13,393 nucleotides of DNA from DATKYV01 sp035528275. Lineage in GTDB: Bacteria > Acidobacteriota > Terriglobia > UBA7540. Below are positions 1 through 7,506 of the stretch, one piece after another. The translations under genes and the position numbers were made by a program. How positions within the stretch are numbered: position 1 is the first letter of the stretch; each line of letters starts with the position of its first letter. The stretch is from NCBI GenBank assembly GCA_035528275.1, contig DATKYV010000353.1:1-13393 (forward strand). The letters are read 5' to 3'. The notes beneath the pieces were generated by a model that ran no database searches, was not told the origin of the DNA, and worked only from the letters and a program-made list of their open reading frames with translations.

Positions 1-1949
1 AGAACAAAATCGATTTCCGCCGCCCGCTGGGAATAGATCTCGCAAGCTCGCGCGCCGTCCTCCGCCTTCACGACCTGGTAGCCGAGAGCGTTCAAACCCT
101 CCTCGGCGAAGGCGAGAATCAAAGGCTCGTCGTCGACCACGAGCACGGTCCCGGCCCCTGGTTCGACGGCCTCCTGGCTCTTGGCTTCGGCCCTTACTTC
201 ATCCGGACTCATGAGGGGCAGATGAACCGTGAACTCCGAGCCGTGCCCAACTTCGCTGGTCACCCGAATGAAACCGCCATGGTTGTTGACGATGCCGTAG
301 ACCACCGCCAAGCCCAGTCCTGTCCCCTTCCCCGGGTCTTTGGTTGTGAAAAACGGTTCGAAAATCCTCTCCAGAACCTGGGAAGCTATCCCGCTTCCCG
401 TGTCCTTAACGACGATCCGCACATACGGCCCAGGAGGGCATTGCGTCGGCAGCACCGTTTCGCCCTCACGGAGGGTCACCGGCGCCGCATCCAGGGTCAA
501 CGTCCCCCCTTCGAGTATGGAGTCCCGCGCGTTGATGCAAAGATTCAAGAGGGCCTGTTCGAGCTGGCCCGGATCGCCTTTGACGAAGCAGGAGGCAATC
601 GAGAATCGTGTCTCGACGCGGATGCGCCGATCGAAGGTTTCGGTGGCCATTCTGACCACGCGCCCCAGGATCTTTTCAATAGCCGCGGCCTGAGGTTGGT
701 ATTTACCGCGTTGCGCGAAGCTGAGGAGTTGGCGGGTGAGACTGGCGGCACGTTCGGCCGACTGCTCGATCATCTTGATGGGTTCATAGACCGGATCCTG
801 GGGGGAAAGACGAAGGCGCAAGAGCGAAGCAAAACCCATGATTACTCCAAGCACGTTGTTGAAGTCGTGCGCCACTCCGCCCGCCAAGGTGCCGATCGCT
901 TCCATTTTCTGGGAATGAAGGAGCTGTTCCTGGAGCTCCGCGCGCTCGAGTTCGGACCTCTTCTTGTCACTGACGTCTTGAATGATCGCCAGCGTGAAGT
1001 TCGGATTCCCCGCCGCGTCTCGGAGGGGCGAAAAAGCGGCTTGGCACCACAGCGGCTCGCCGGATTTCTGAAGCAACCGCATCTCCACGGTAAAGCGGGA
1101 GAGCTTCCCCTCCAGCATGAGCCGGAGATTCTCCTTGCCGCTTTCCCGGTCTTCAGGATGCGCGAGATCGGCGTAGTGCTTGCCCCGAAAATCGGCCGCC
1201 TCATAGCCGAGCATCCGGGCGAGCCCCAGATTCGCCAAGGATAGCTTGCCGTCCAGATGGAACAGCGCCACGCCCAAATGCCCTTGCTCGAAGATAGACC
1301 GAAATCGTTCCTCGGAGGACAGGAGCTTGCGAGAGAGCTCACTCCGTTCGATGGCGAACGCGACCTGGAATGCACACTGATCGACAAGTTTGCGCGTTAC
1401 GGCGCGGATGCCGTCGGGTCGGTCCGATTCGACGTCCAGAACTCCAACGACGTTCGATCCCGCGCAAAGGGGCGTTGCGTACTCGGACTTGACCTTGGGA
1501 TCGGGACGCGATTGCCGCGGGTCTTTCTCCACGTCGGGGACGTAGGCCGGTTCTCCCGTTCGTGCCACCCAAGAGGCCAGACCCGGGCCGTCGAGATCCA
1601 TATTGGGGAGCGGGTAGGCCGCTTCGGAAGCGCTGCGGGCCACGCAGCGCAAGGCTTGCTCGTCCGGCTCCAACACGAAAACCGAGGCGCTGTTGAGCCG
1701 GGTTCTTTCCCTCAATCGTGATACGATTTGTCCCAGAGCCGCCTCGACGTCGCCCGTCGCCATCAGGATTTCGTTCACCTCAACCAGTAAGGCCTGCCGG
1801 TTACCGCGCTCCCGGAGCTCCGAGTCAGAGGCGTCCACACCGCCCCCTGCAGTCGGAGGCAGGTGACCGGCATCGGCGCCCCAATTGCACTCTTCCCGGC
1901 GGTTATCGTCCCCCCTCGCCTCGCCTGGCGGTCCTTGTGGCTCATTCAT
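1..1949 (-). CDS. Hybrid sensor histidine kinase (GAF-PAS-HisKA-HATPase-REC), 3' end cut by window
   Basis: The reading frame is open for 649 codons from ATG 1949 to the window edge. It encodes a soluble two-component kinase with no membrane segment or signal peptide. A GAF domain spans about residues 54-205 and a PAS domain about 214-328. The HisKA segment has phosphoacceptor His361 in GGVAHDFNN. The ATPase domain has the N box around Asn473 (NARD), G1 DTGSG 517-521, F box EPFFTTK 531-537 and G2 GKGTGLGL 540-547. A receiver domain starts near 600 with acidic pair DD 606-607; its phospho-accepting Asp would lie just past the edge. GAGAGG ends 10 nt before the ATG. The gene follows the PdxA-family gene by 70 nt on the same strand, so it is probably co-transcribed with acid-sugar catabolism. 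A sensed ligand cannot be read from sequence. No cognate DNA-binding regulator is visible. Confidence 0.93.
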   Translation of the reverse strand, partial: MNEPQGPPGEARGDDNRREECNWGADAGHLPPTAGGGVDASDSELRERGNRQALLVEVNEILMATGDVEAALGQIVSRLRERTRLNSASVFVLEPDEQALRCVARSASEAAYPLPNMDLDGPGLASWVARTGEPAYVPDVEKDPRQSRPDPKVKSEYATPLCAGSNVVGVLDVESDRPDGIRAVTRKLVDQCAFQVAFAIERSELSRKLLSSEERFRSIFEQGHLGVALFHLDGKLSLANLGLARMLGYEAADFRGKHYADLAHPEDRESGKENLRLMLEGKLSRFTVEMRLLQKSGEPLWCQAAFSPLRDAAGNPNFTLAIIQDVSDKKRSELERAELQEQLLHSQKMEAIGTLAGGVAHDFNNVLGVIMGFASLLRLRLSPQDPVYEPIKMIEQSAERAASLTRQLLSFAQRGKYQPQAAAIEKILGRVVRMATETFDRRIRVETRFSIASCFVKGDPGQLEQALLNLCINARDSILEGGTLTLDAAPVTLREGETVLPTQCPPGPYVRIVVKDTGSGIASQVLERIFEPFFTTKDPGKGTGLGLAVVYGIVNNHGGFIRVTSEVGHGSEFTVHLPLMSPDEVRAEAKSQEAVEPGAGTVLVVDDEPLILAFAEEGLNALGYQVVKAEDGARACEIYSQRAAEIDFV

Positions 1950-1991
1950 GAAGAAGAATCCTCTCCACCTCTTCAATGGTTCGGCTGTTTC

Positions 1992-2010
1992 TGAGCGAAA
2001 CTTGAGCGAA
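1992..2010. repeat. Two 8-bp direct repeats (TGAGCGAA) one helical turn apart
   Basis: TGAGCGAA occurs at 1992-1999 and 2003-2010, an 11-bp period, in the 70-nt gap between the PdxA-family gene and the histidine kinase. The spacing would suit a regulator contacting one face of the helix, but the repeat is short and may be chance. No terminator-like hairpin with a T tract is seen in this gap. Confidence 0.3.
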
Positions 2011-2019
2011 TGGAAGGAC

Positions 2020-3045
2020 TTACTGCGCGGCGGGGATGGCGCGGTGGGACACCAGACGGGCGGCAAGTAGGAGAGCGTTTTTCATGTTCCGGGGCTTCGC
2101 TTTGTTTTGGCCGGCAATGTCGAAAGCGGTCCCGTGGTCCACTGAAGCCCGCACAATGGGAAGCCCTGCCGTGATGTTGACGGCATCTTCAAATCCCAGG
2201 GTCTTGGCGGCGATGTGCCCCTGGTCGTGGTACATGGCCACAACGAGATCGAATTCTCCTTGCCAAGCGCGGTAGAAAACCGTGTCCGGGGGGATAGGCC
2301 CTTGGACTCGAAACCCGCGGCGGCGGGCAATGACCACGGCGGGAGCAATCTGCCTCTGTTCTTCATCGCCAAACAGCCCGGTATCGCTGGCGTGAGGGTT
2401 CAGTCCCGCGACGGCGATCCGTGGACGGGCGATGCCCAATCTCCTTACCACCTCCGATCCCAGCACGATAGTCCGAACGATTCGATGGCGCTTCACCAGA
2501 TCGATAGCGGTGCGCAGGCTCACGTGGGCGCTAACGTGAATTACGCGCAATTTCGGCCCCACCAACATCAGACGCACGTCGCGCACCCCACAAAGGTGAG
2601 CAATGAATTCCGTGTGGCCCGCTCCCACGATGCCCGCCAGCTGCGCCGACTTCTTGTGGATGGGCCCGGTAACCAGGGCGTCAAGCGAGCCCGAGCGCGC
2701 CAACGCCACCCCCCGCCGGATTGCCGCCAGCGCAGCCCGACCACATTCAGGGTGCACCCGGCCGAAGGGTATGGCTGGCAGGTTGAAGTGGCCCGTGTCG
2801 ATGGCGAGAATTTGGCCCGTGCGCCAGACCTCCGGGACCCCGTCGACAAAAACCAAGCGTCGTGTGACTCCCAACCGTTTGGCGTATTGCTCGATGACCA
2901 GACGCGGTCCCAAAAGCACCGGCCGGACCACCGCCACAATCCGGGGATCACGCAGCGCTTTCAGCGCCACTTCGGGACCGATGCCCGCCGGGTCACCAAT
3001 TGTTATTCCCACGCATGGCTTTCGCTTCGTCCTTCGAGAGCCCAC
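2020..3045 (-). CDS. pdxA: PdxA-family 4-phospho-acid dehydrogenase (PdxA2-like)
   Basis: This is a metal- and NAD-dependent oxidative decarboxylase of the PdxA family, 341 aa from the chosen start (E. coli PdxA is about 330). Visible motifs are GDPAGIGPE (17-25), TGPIHK (126-131), GHTEF with His144, the second metal His174 in VSAHVSL, LNPHAS (216-220), and YHDQGH with His273, the three His matching the PdxA metal site. Canonical PdxA acts on 4-phosphohydroxythreonine in vitamin B6 synthesis. PdxA2 members paired with DUF1537 kinases oxidise 4-phospho-D-threonate or D-erythronate to DHAP and CO2. The neighbouring kinase makes the PdxA2 role more likely, but this is inference. I chose GTG 3045 because AAGAGG lies 5 nt upstream and the family core starts soon after; TTG 3090 is also open. 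The gene overlaps the kinase by 53 nt. Confidence 0.93.
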   Translation of the reverse strand: MGSRRTKRKPCVGITIGDPAGIGPEVALKALRDPRIVAVVRPVLLGPRLVIEQYAKRLGVTRRLVFVDGVPEVWRTGQILAIDTGHFNLPAIPFGRVHPECGRAALAAIRRGVALARSGSLDALVTGPIHKKSAQLAGIVGAGHTEFIAHLCGVRDVRLMLVGPKLRVIHVSAHVSLRTAIDLVKRHRIVRTIVLGSEVVRRLGIARPRIAVAGLNPHASDTGLFGDEEQRQIAPAVVIARRRGFRVQGPIPPDTVFYRAWQGEFDLVVAMYHDQGHIAAKTLGFEDAVNITAGLPIVRASVDHGTAFDIAGQNKAKPRNMKNALLLAARLVSHRAIPAAQ

Positions 3046-4261
3046 ACCTGCACCTCTTGAGAATGCGCAGCACTTCGTCGGGTCCGCCAAAGCCCCCGGC
3101 TTTGGTCACCAGAAGAAGGCCGGGGCGGCGGCCGTTCAGGGCAACGCTCAGCGCGATGCCGGGGTGAATCTCCGCCGCCACCCGCAGCCACGTCACCCGC
3201 AGGCTATCACAAACAGCCTCCGCGGTATTCCCGCCGGTCACGAAGATTCCTCCCAGCGCGGAGGCGGCGGAAACCCTGCGAACCAGTTTGCCCAGAAAGC
3301 GGGGGAGCCGAGCCGGGATGTCGGCATCAAATCGTTTGGGGGCAACGACAGCGACGTCGTTTCCGCCAGCAAGACCTGCAAGCACTCTTTCGAAGAAAAC
3401 CTGCACCCTCTCCCTGTCCGGGAGCCCGGAGAGCTTCAAGACCCGAACTCCCGCCTCAGCTCCCAGGCGCTCAAACTGGACGTGACTGGTTGGCTGCCGG
3501 CTGCCCTGGATCAGCAACCATGGAGAGTGACGCTGCGGAGCCGGGGCGGTGACTGAGCGGGAGAGCTTGGGGAGCACATGAGGGATCAAACCCGCCGAAC
3601 CGACCCAAAGCAACCGGTCAGTCGAATCCGCGAAGGCGCGCCCGATTGTCTGGAGGTCCCGATCGTCCTCTGCATCGAACACGACGCACCGGACACTCGC
3701 ACAGCTACTCAATTCACTCTGGATGGCACGCGTCCCACGCCGAACAATTTCCAGCCCCACGATCTTGGACAGCCAGCCGCATCGACTCTGCAGGATCTCC
3801 CCGAGGTCGCCCGCCGCCTCAATCCCGGGCGCGTGAGTGATGCCGCGGCCACGTGCCCGGCGGATGCGAAGCCGACCATGTCGGATGAAACGTCCTTGCG
3901 CCGGGAACGCGGGGCAAACCAGAACCCGGTCCGGCTGTGTGACCTCGACGATGGCCTCCAGCTCCTCAGGCCAATGTCCCCGCAGGGTTGAATCGATCTT
4001 CTGATAAACCACCGGCAGGCCGTTTCGTTCCAAGGTGGTCGCCGCGGCTCGGGCCCGAGCGGTCGCCAGCCGAAGCCGGCCGTCCCGACTCCGCGTGTTC
4101 ACAACCACCATCGCTCCTTCGCGGCGGGTCAATCTCTCCCGGGACAAGCGACCGAAAACGCCCGGCGCCACCGCGACCAAGGGTTGATAGCCCGAGTGGG
4201 TCAGCCGCGCTGCCACGTCGCAGCTCCCGGTCAAATCGTCCGCAATGATTCCGTGGCACAT
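2993..4261 (-). CDS. Four-carbon acid-sugar kinase (DUF1537 family)
   Basis: The 422-aa protein has both DUF1537 domains. The N-terminal substrate domain opens with ADDLTGSCD (7-15). The C-terminal nucleotide domain carries TGGNTA (342-347), EIHPGIA and VTKAGGFGG (near 385-393). Family members phosphorylate the 4-hydroxyl of D-threonate (DtnK), D-erythronate (DenK) or 3-oxo-tetronates (OtnK). The partner decides: the next gene is PdxA-like and there is no OtnC aldolase or OtnI isomerase here, which fits DtnK or DenK feeding PdxA2 to give DHAP. Exact substrate is not resolvable from sequence, so no symbol is given. It is the first gene of the minus-strand operon. There is no Shine-Dalgarno before ATG 4261; instead a TATAAT box sits 6 nt upstream, suggesting leaderless translation. 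Confidence 0.92.
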   Translation of the reverse strand: MCHGIIADDLTGSCDVAARLTHSGYQPLVAVAPGVFGRLSRERLTRREGAMVVVNTRSRDGRLRLATARARAAATTLERNGLPVVYQKIDSTLRGHWPEELEAIVEVTQPDRVLVCPAFPAQGRFIRHGRLRIRRARGRGITHAPGIEAAGDLGEILQSRCGWLSKIVGLEIVRRGTRAIQSELSSCASVRCVVFDAEDDRDLQTIGRAFADSTDRLLWVGSAGLIPHVLPKLSRSVTAPAPQRHSPWLLIQGSRQPTSHVQFERLGAEAGVRVLKLSGLPDRERVQVFFERVLAGLAGGNDVAVVAPKRFDADIPARLPRFLGKLVRRVSAASALGGIFVTGGNTAEAVCDSLRVTWLRVAAEIHPGIALSVALNGRRPGLLLVTKAGGFGGPDEVLRILKRCRCGLSKDEAKAMRGNNNW

Positions 4262-4523
4262 ACGGGCATTATAGGCTCGAACGGCGGCTGGTTCGTCCCT
4301 TGAAAAGTGCTCTCCTCAGCGCCTGAAAGTCACAGATCCGCCTAACTTTTTCCCCCTCGTGTCGTCCTATCGCCAGACGCGGCTATGGAGCGCGAGTGTC
4401 AACCTGAAAGTTGTCAGGCCCCCGCCCTTCCGGTGGCGAAGTTGCAGGGAACATCCGGCTGGCTGAATTCGTAGGTGTAGTTGAGGAAGGGAGTTGAGTC
4501 CATTCCGGGAATAGGGAGTCGTC
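4262..4523. other. Divergent intergenic region between acid-sugar operon and export operon
   Basis: These 262 bases must hold promoters for both directions. Only the minus-strand TATAAT is convincing. Other structure is weak: CCTGAAAGT repeats directly at 4322-4330 and 4403-4411, and an imperfect palindrome TGTCAAC...GTTGTCA spans 4397-4416 (6 of 7 pairs). Either could be an operator or chance. I found no clear sigma-70 promoter for the plus-strand adaptor gene. Confidence 0.4.
4268..4273 (-). promoter_or_regulatory. -10 box (TATAAT) of the acid-sugar operon, probable leaderless promoter
   Basis: On the minus strand a perfect TATAAT is followed by GCCCGT and then directly by the ATG of the DUF1537 kinase. 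A start point the usual 6-8 nt after the box falls on or beside that ATG, so the message would carry almost no 5' leader. No good -35 hexamer is seen at 15-19 nt, which lowers confidence. Confidence 0.45.
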
Positions 4524-5732
4524 ATGAGCAATAACAATCATAAGAACGGCAAACGCAAGCGCTGGATTATCGCCGGGGCCGCGGTAATCGTTGTCGTGGG
4601 TTTGCTGGGGGCTACGACCGTTTTGCGTTCGAACCACCAGATCGACCCCTCGAAACTCGCCAAAATTGAGCGCGGCGACCTTGCCCGGTCAGTGGTTGCC
4701 ACGGGGAAGATCGAGCCGCTGGCGAAAGTCGAGGTCAAATCGAAAGCCAGCGGAATCGTCAAACAGGTTTTCGTGGACTACAGCGACGAGGTCAAGCAAG
4801 GCCAGGTCCTTGTGGAACTCGACAAGGAGGAGCTTGCGGCGCGGGTGCGCGAGGCTCGCGCCAACCTGCTGGCCGCCCAGGCGGCTCGGGAAGCCGCGCA
4901 AGCCACCTTCGAGCGCAACAAGGTGGAAGCGGAAGGTCCCGACCTGCCCTTTTTGAGGGCCAGCATGGACCGCGGTCGAAAGCTCCACGACGACGGACTG
5001 ATTTCCCGGGCGGTTCTGGAGGATGGGGAAAAAGCCTACCAGCTGGCGCTCAACAAGCAGATGATCGCGCTGCGCAACCTCTCCGTCACCCGCGCTGACG
5101 TGGCCCGCACTCAGGCTCAGGTGGCGCAGGCGCAGGCGGCGCTGGAGCGCTCCGAAGAGGATTTGCGGAACTCGACGATCACCAGCCCCATGGACGGGTT
5201 GGTGCTTTCGCGCGACGTCGAGGTAGGCGACGCGGTCAGTTCCATCCTCGTGCTGGGCTCCCAAGCGACGCTGGTGACGACCCTGGGAGATGTCAGCGAA
5301 GTCTACGTCAAAGGGAAAGTCGATGAGGCGGACATCAGCAAAGTCTATCTGGGCCAGCCAGCGCGCATCGTCGTCGAGTCTCTGAAGGAAAAGAAATTCG
5401 AGGGCAAGGTGACAAAGATTTCTCCCATGGGCGTGGAGAAGGACAACGTCACGACGTTCGAGGTGCGCGTATCCATCCGCAATCCCAGCGGAGAGCTCAA
5501 GGCCAACATGACCGCCAATGCCGAGATCATTCTCGAGGAGAAGAAGAACGTGTTGCTGATTCCCGAGGCGGCGGTCATCTACGACAAGGACCGCAAAACC
5601 TCCTTGGAGATCCCGGATCCCAAGGGCGAGAACGGCCGGCGCAAGATTTCCGCCAAGCTCGGCATCTCGAACGGAGTCAAAACGGAATTGGTTGAGGGTT
5701 TGAAAGAGGGTGACCAGGTCATCCTGCAGTAA
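4524..5732 (+). CDS. HlyD/MacA-family periplasmic adaptor subunit
   Basis: This 402-aa membrane-fusion protein links an inner-membrane transporter to the envelope. A short basic cytoplasmic N-terminus (KRKR) precedes one membrane anchor at about 14-34. The first half of the barrel-sandwich (lipoyl-like) domain is about 55-101, including KASGIVKQVFVDYSDEV. An Ala/Glu/Gln-rich coiled-coil hairpin spans about 103-215. The second lipoyl half begins at TITSPMDGLVL, followed by the beta-barrel and membrane-proximal domains to the end (LKEGDQVILQ). MacA and related RND/ABC adaptors have this order and similar length (about 370-400). GGGAG lies 5 nt before the ATG. It heads the plus-strand operon with two MacB-type permeases. 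The substrate is unknown; macrolide, lipoprotein or peptide export are all seen in the family. Confidence 0.92.
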   Translation: MSNNNHKNGKRKRWIIAGAAVIVVVGLLGATTVLRSNHQIDPSKLAKIERGDLARSVVATGKIEPLAKVEVKSKASGIVKQVFVDYSDEVKQGQVLVELDKEELAARVREARANLLAAQAAREAAQATFERNKVEAEGPDLPFLRASMDRGRKLHDDGLISRAVLEDGEKAYQLALNKQMIALRNLSVTRADVARTQAQVAQAQAALERSEEDLRNSTITSPMDGLVLSRDVEVGDAVSSILVLGSQATLVTTLGDVSEVYVKGKVDEADISKVYLGQPARIVVESLKEKKFEGKVTKISPMGVEKDNVTTFEVRVSIRNPSGELKANMTANAEIILEEKKNVLLIPEAAVIYDKDRKTSLEIPDPKGENGRRKISAKLGISNGVKTELVEGLKEGDQVILQ

Positions 5733-5763
5733 GAATCGACCGAACGGTCCTCCTTGAGCGTCT

Positions 5764-5800
5764 GGGGGCAGGGTCTCGCCCCTGCCCCTCAGGTTTTTTT
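5764..5800 (+). terminator. GC-rich hairpin plus T7 run between adaptor and first permease
   Basis: GGGGCAGGG (5765-5773) pairs perfectly with CCCTGCCCC (5780-5788) around a 6-nt loop, with a further G-T pair outside. After a 5-nt gap comes a run of seven T (5794-5800), directly before the permease start. It looks like an intrinsic terminator or attenuator inside the operon, which would lower permease expression relative to adaptor. Because the T run does not abut the stem, it may instead be a dispersed palindromic repeat. Confidence 0.45.
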
Positions 5801-5803
5801 GCC

Positions 5804-7063
5804 ATGGCTTTTCGCGACCTCTTGCTCGGCACCTTGGGGACACTCTGGTCGCACAAGCTGCGCACCTTCCTCACCATGTTCGGCATCGCCTGGGGAATCA
5901 TCTCCATCACGTTGATGGTGGCGGCGGGCGAGGGCTTGAAGGTCGGCGTGGTGAAGCAGCACGAAACCTTCGGCAAGGACATCATGATTGTCTTCAGCGG
6001 CCGAACCAGCATGCAGGCCGGAGGATTGCGCGCCGGCCGCGACCTGCGCTGGGAAGACACCGACTACCTCCCCGTGCAGCAGGAGGCGACGGCGTGCAGC
6101 AACGTCATCCCGGAATTGGGACGCGGCGGGCTGACGGTCCGCAGCCTTTACAACAACGCCTCGCCTGCGGTGAATGGATCCCTGCCTGCCTTCGCCGAAG
6201 TTCGCTCGATCAGGGTCGGGGAGGGCCGCTTCTACAATTGGGAGGACCAGGCCAAGGGGCGCCGCGTAGCTTTCCTCGGCAGCAATATCAAGAAACAACT
6301 CTTCGCCACGCGGCCGGCCGTGGGAGCGACGATTCATATCAACGAGTTTCCCTATACGGTCATCGGAGTAATGGAAAGCAAGGACCAGAACTCGAGCTAC
6401 GACGGCTGGGACGTCGACAAGGTCTTCATTCCCTTCAGCTCCATCATGCGCGACTTCCCCGAGAAACCACCGGGAACGGCGCACACCATCGATCGCCTGA
6501 TCGTTACTCCCAAATCTCTGGCCGAGCACGAAACCTGCAAGTTCCAGGTGCGGCGAGCCCTGGGCCGGATCCATGACTTCGACCCTCTTGACAAGGAGGC
6601 AGCGCCCATCTGGGACACGATTGAGAACGCCAAGGCTTTCGGCCTTCTGATCGACAGCATGAAGTACTTCATGGGGGCGGTGGGTTTGGTTTCCCTTCTC
6701 CTGGGAGGGATCGGCGTGATGAACGTGATGCTGGTGGCGGTGCGCGAGCGGACGCGCGAAATCGGCGTTCGCAAGGCCATCGGCGCCAGTTCCAAATCCA
6801 TTCTCAAGCAGTTTTTTGCGGAAACCATAATCGTCGCCTTTCTGAGCGGTGGAGTTGGGCTCGGAATCGCTTACGGCCTGTGCGCGCTCGTGAATCTTGC
6901 TCCCATGCCGCCCTTTTTTGCCGGGCTGCTTCCCACTTGGCAGGTGGCGTTCCTCTCGTTCCTGCTGTTAGGGACGGTCGCGGTCCTTTCGGGTGTCTAC
7001 CCGGCGCGGCGTGCGGCGTCCGTGGATCCGATCGAGGCTTTGCGATACGAGCCTGGAGGATGA
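5804..7063 (+). CDS. MacB/FtsX-type ABC transporter permease (no ATPase domain), copy 1
   Basis: This 419-aa inner-membrane permease has the MacB topology. One N-terminal membrane helix (about 20-42, after SHKLRTFLTMFGIAWG) is followed by a large MacB-like periplasmic domain (about 45-275). Three C-terminal helices follow, with the FtsX signatures GVMNVMLVAVRERTREIGVRKAIGA and PARRAASVDPIEALRYE. MacB itself (about 650 aa) has an N-terminal ATPase; this protein lacks it, so a separate ATP-binding subunit is required, and none lies in the window. The adaptor ends 71 nt upstream. Ribosome binding looks weak: only AGG 10 nt before the ATG, behind a T run. The stop is followed at once by the TCAGT heptad array of the inserted cassette. 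Confidence 0.93.
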   Translation: MAFRDLLLGTLGTLWSHKLRTFLTMFGIAWGIISITLMVAAGEGLKVGVVKQHETFGKDIMIVFSGRTSMQAGGLRAGRDLRWEDTDYLPVQQEATACSNVIPELGRGGLTVRSLYNNASPAVNGSLPAFAEVRSIRVGEGRFYNWEDQAKGRRVAFLGSNIKKQLFATRPAVGATIHINEFPYTVIGVMESKDQNSSYDGWDVDKVFIPFSSIMRDFPEKPPGTAHTIDRLIVTPKSLAEHETCKFQVRRALGRIHDFDPLDKEAAPIWDTIENAKAFGLLIDSMKYFMGAVGLVSLLLGGIGVMNVMLVAVRERTREIGVRKAIGASSKSILKQFFAETIIVAFLSGGVGLGIAYGLCALVNLAPMPPFFAGLLPTWQVAFLSFLLLGTVAVLSGVYPARRAASVDPIEALRYEPGG

Positions 7064-7067
7064 GTCC

Positions 7068-7097
7068 TCAGTTCTCAGTCATCAGTTGTCAGTTTTC
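7068..7097 (+). repeat. Left arm: four TCAGT heptads
   Basis: TCAGT appears four times with exact 7-nt spacing (starts 7068, 7075, 7082, 7089); the two linking bases vary (TC, CA, TG). The array begins 4 nt after the permease 1 stop codon and ends in TTTC. Confidence 0.8.
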
Positions 7098-7131
7098 AAA
7101 TAGTCGAGGGGCTGGTTGCGGGGAGGCACTC

Positions 7132-7506
7132 ATGCAGGACTTCAGAAAGCTCAAGGTTTGGGAGAAGAGTCACCAACTGACCCTCGGTGTTTACAAGGCG
7201 ACCACAGTGTTCCCCAAGGAGGAGCTTTATGGCCTCACGAGTCAGATCCGCCGAGCGAGCGCTTCGATTCCCGCAAACATCGCGGAAGGCTGTGGGCGCG
7301 GAGGGCGCAAAGAGCTGGCTCGCTTTCTTCTAATGGCGATGGGCTCGGCGAGCGAGCTTGAGTACCACTTGCTCCTGGCGCGTGATCTGAGCTTCTTGAA
7401 GAGGGAAGCCTATGGTCCTCTGGGAGCTCAGGCCGTCGAAGTCAAACGAATGCTCGCCTCGTTAGTCGAGAAGGTCCAGCATGGGGGACTGACGACTGAA
7501 AACTGA
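7132..7506 (+). CDS. Four-helix bundle protein, 23S rRNA-intervening-sequence (S23/IVP) family
   Basis: The 124-aa protein matches the S23-IVP family throughout (TIGR02436/PF05635 type). It starts with the family opening FRKLKVWEKSH. It then has FPKEELYGLTSQIRRAS, the signature SIPANIAEGCGRGG, KELARFLLMAMGSASELEYH and a C-terminal helix with MLASLVEKV. Members fold as a four-helix bundle that forms oligomers. Relatives occur in 23S rRNA intervening sequences and, as Avd, in diversity-generating retroelements. The function of standalone copies is not established. GGGAGG lies 5 nt before ATG 7132, a strong ribosome site, so I prefer it to the in-frame upstream start at 6880 inside permease 1. 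The last residues (LTTEN) and stop are encoded by the right ACTGA array. No rRNA or reverse transcriptase is nearby. Confidence 0.93.
   Translation: MQDFRKLKVWEKSHQLTLGVYKATTVFPKEELYGLTSQIRRASASIPANIAEGCGRGGRKELARFLLMAMGSASELEYHLLLARDLSFLKREAYGPLGAQAVEVKRMLASLVEKVQHGGLTTEN

Noticed and set aside
222..1244. Long plus-strand open frame of 340 codons
   Set aside because: It lies opposite the histidine kinase, whose frame carries all kinase motifs. The translated product has no recognisable domain and is a GC-driven antisense shadow.
2215..3060. Plus-strand open frame opposite the PdxA-family gene
   Set aside because: The minus strand encodes the full metal site and family motifs; the plus product has none.
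6880..7506. Extended four-helix-bundle protein starting inside permease 1
   Set aside because: The extra N-terminus is the permease gene read in another frame; ATG 7132 has a strong GGGAGG at 5 nt and family similarity starts there.
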